A model generated the notes under the pieces. It did not search any database and was not told the origin of the DNA. It saw nothing but the letters and a program-made list of their open reading frames with translations. Position numbers and translations under genes: made by a program. DNA of 64,000 nt from Paracoccaceae bacterium (lineage in GTDB: Bacteria; Pseudomonadota; Alphaproteobacteria; Rhodobacterales; Rhodobacteraceae): assembly GCA_009773375.1 (NCBI GenBank), contig WRPH01000013.1, positions 1 through 64,000 of the forward strand, read 5' to 3'. Each line of letters starts with the position of its first letter. Positions within the stretch are counted from its first letter, which is position 1. Shown piece by piece: positions 62,392-64,000 of the stretch.

Positions 62392-64000
62392 TTAATCCTT
62401 TTGCTTCAACGCGCTGACCAGATCGACATGATCCAGACGGCGGCGGACGACAAGGGCAGTGATCAGCGCTGTGGTCAGCACGATCACGGTGGCAAAACCG
62501 AAGGTAGCGCGGTTGACCACCAGCGGCATGGTGATCAGATCAGACGACAGGCCAGTGGTGATCAGCGCGGCAAAGCCATAGCCCGCAGCCCAGCCCAAGG
62601 GCAGCGCCAGCAGGGTCAAGAGCATCAACTCGCCCACCAGCACGAAGCCGACCTCGGCGCGGGTGAAGCCCAGCACGCGCAGACTGGCGAGTTCATGCGC
62701 GCGTTCGGCCAGCTGGATGCGGGCGGCGTTGTAGATCACCCCCAGCGTGATCAGCACACCCAGAAAGGTATAGGTCAGCGTCATGCTGATCAGGTTCTCG
62801 CGGATGCTGGCGTCAAACCCGGCGCGGACGCGGGTGAAATCGACCAGCCCGGCAATGGCGGGGGTGGCTTTGACGGCGGTATGCAGCGCGGGCAGACTCG
62901 GCGTATCGACCAGCAGATTGACCGTGTTGACCTGCGGCGGCGTGCGCATCAGCGCGAACAGCGGCTCGGCGCGCATATGCACATCCTGCCCCATGCTTTG
63001 CCGGATGATCGAGGTCACGCGCAGATCAAGGCTTTCGCGTGGCGGGGTCAGCAGATCGAGCGTGACCAGATCGCCGGGCGTGATGTTCAGGCTTTCGGCC
63101 AGACTTTCGGGGATGGCTAGGCCCTCGGGCGGCAGGGTCAGCGGGGTGCCGTCGGTGGCCAGAAGCCGCGACAACTGCGTTGCATCGAAATGGGCTTGCA
63201 GCGCCAACAGGCGGCTTGATCCGGCATGGCGCAGCCGCACCGGCACGGCATAGGCGGGTTCGGCTTGCCGCACGCCGGGCAGCGCAAGCGCAGCGCTGAC
63301 TGCGGACAGATCGCGCGGGCTGGCAAGGGCAAGGCTGACGTTCTGGCGGTTGCTGCGTTCAAAGATATCAGCCATCACCAGATCGATCACGTCGAAGGTG
63401 AAGTAAGATCCGATCAGCACCGCAATCGAAGCCGCCACCCCCACCACGGCGGAACAACGGCGGCGCGGGCGGCGACATTGCCACCGCCGGGGCCAGCCGG
63501 GCCGAGCCCAGAACCGCCCGCAGCGCCCCCAGACTGACCGTGACCACCCCCAAAACCCCTGAAATCACAAAGGATTGCAGCCCCGGCACATAGATCAGGA
63601 ACGGGAAGCGGAAGAAGCGCACATACATCTGGTTCACCCCCTGCCCCAGCAGCCAGCCCCCCGCCCAGCCCAGCAAGATGCCCGCCGCACCGATGCCAAG
63701 GCTCATCTTCAGGTAATGCCCGACGATGGCCGCCGTCGAATAGCCCACGGCTTTCAACAGACCGATCTGCTGCCGCTCCAGCCGGATCAGCCGGCCCAGC
63801 ACCATATTGACCAGAAACGCCGAGACGATCAGGAACACCGGCGGCAGAAACACCGCCATTGCGCGCAGTTGGGTGAACTCATTTTCCAGAAACGCGTTGG
63901 AAACCTGCCGGTCGCGGCCATAAGCGCCGCTGCCGCCGTAAGGGGCCAGCAGCGCATCCAGCCGCACGATCACATCGGCGGCGCGGGTCTTGTCAGACAG
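62392..64000 (-). pseudogene. FtsX-type ABC transporter permease, disrupted and cut by window edge
   Basis: The N-terminal part (63475 to beyond 64000) has FtsX helices (FLPPVFLIVSAFLVNMVLGRLI, ERQQIGLLKAVGYST). The C-terminal part (62392 to about 63450) has the second MacB-like domain and four helices ending RRRLDHVDLVSALKQKD. They lie in different frames. The first runs PAVAMSPPAPP then becomes low-complexity Gly; the other reads RRPRRRCSAVVGVAASIAVL. A linker normally found between these parts seems shortened, so a small deletion plus frameshift near 63440-63475 is likely. Both halves are otherwise well preserved. Confidence 0.75.

Noticed and set aside
1-64000. CRISPR arrays, tRNA or rRNA genes
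   Set aside because: No regularly spaced repeats, no cloverleaf with a recognisable T-loop, and no rRNA motifs were noticed on reading both strands. A covariance-model scan was not possible.

Overview
The window looks like the chromosome of an alphaproteobacterium of the Rhodobacteraceae (Rhodobacter/Paracoccus/Gemmobacter-like). The support is high GC with strong GC3 bias, many ATGA-overlapping operons, the tpa/tauR/xsc/soe taurine module, an agp-type alpha-galactoside locus as in rhizobia and rhodobacters, and GC-rich hairpins between genes. It is a catabolic region: almost every gene takes up or degrades a small organic compound.

Layout. 1-791: mobile-element debris (IS5-type transposase tail, probable tyrosine-recombinase fragment, IS66 tnpA and cut-off tnpB). 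919-12320: alpha-galactoside locus with a divergent MelR-like AraC regulator, a dipeptide-type ABC importer, a MelA-like GH4 enzyme, an intact-looking flavin-dependent halogenase and a second GH4 enzyme. 12427-27038: L-rhamnose/L-fucose-type locus. Minus-strand genes encode a FAH-family hydrolase and two SDRs. Plus-strand genes encode an enolase-superfamily dehydratase, an acetoacetate-decarboxylase-family protein, a 2-hydroxyacid dehydrogenase, a RhaSTPQ-type importer, a GntR regulator, a Gfo/Idh/MocA oxidoreductase, a TIM-barrel isomerase and an L-rhamnose mutarotase, then a frameshifted GH3 gene. 27108-41864, minus strand: taurine locus, transcribed tpa, tauR, xsc, sulfite exporter, ackA, soeABC, then a choline-kinase-like gene and a dimethylglycine-dehydrogenase-like gene. 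41982-51927: cluster with two LysR regulators, a fused 2-oxoacid dehydrogenase E1, a FabD-like acyltransferase, a Rieske oxygenase, RidA, a DUF1028 protein and a trimethylamine-dehydrogenase-type flavoprotein. 52015-61170: an Rrf2 regulator, a small membrane protein, a ROK-regulated xylose importer (xylFHG), a vanadium-haloperoxidase-type enzyme and its FG-GAP/UnbV neighbour. 61179-64000: HlyD-type adaptor and a disrupted FtsX-type permease running off the end.

How the genes work together. The taurine block can in principle convert taurine to sulfoacetaldehyde (Tpa), then acetyl phosphate plus sulfite (Xsc), then acetate plus ATP (AckA), while sulfite is exported or oxidised by SoeABC. Paired decamers with identical 23-bp phasing in front of tpa and tauR look like TauR operators. 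The 42-52 kb cluster is the best candidate for an undescribed pathway. Three 15-bp palindromes of form TTAG-N7-CTAA tie the Rieske unit, the second lysR and the flavoprotein gene into one regulon, and active-site residues suggest stepwise attack on an N-methylated compound that is not trimethylamine.

Other points of interest are the halogenase between two alpha-galactosidases, the decarboxylase-family gene inside a deoxysugar pathway, and a composite palindromic repeat present twice (53031-53292 and 61005-61170) with different arms in matching hairpins. All functional statements rest on reading motifs and gene context; no database search was run.
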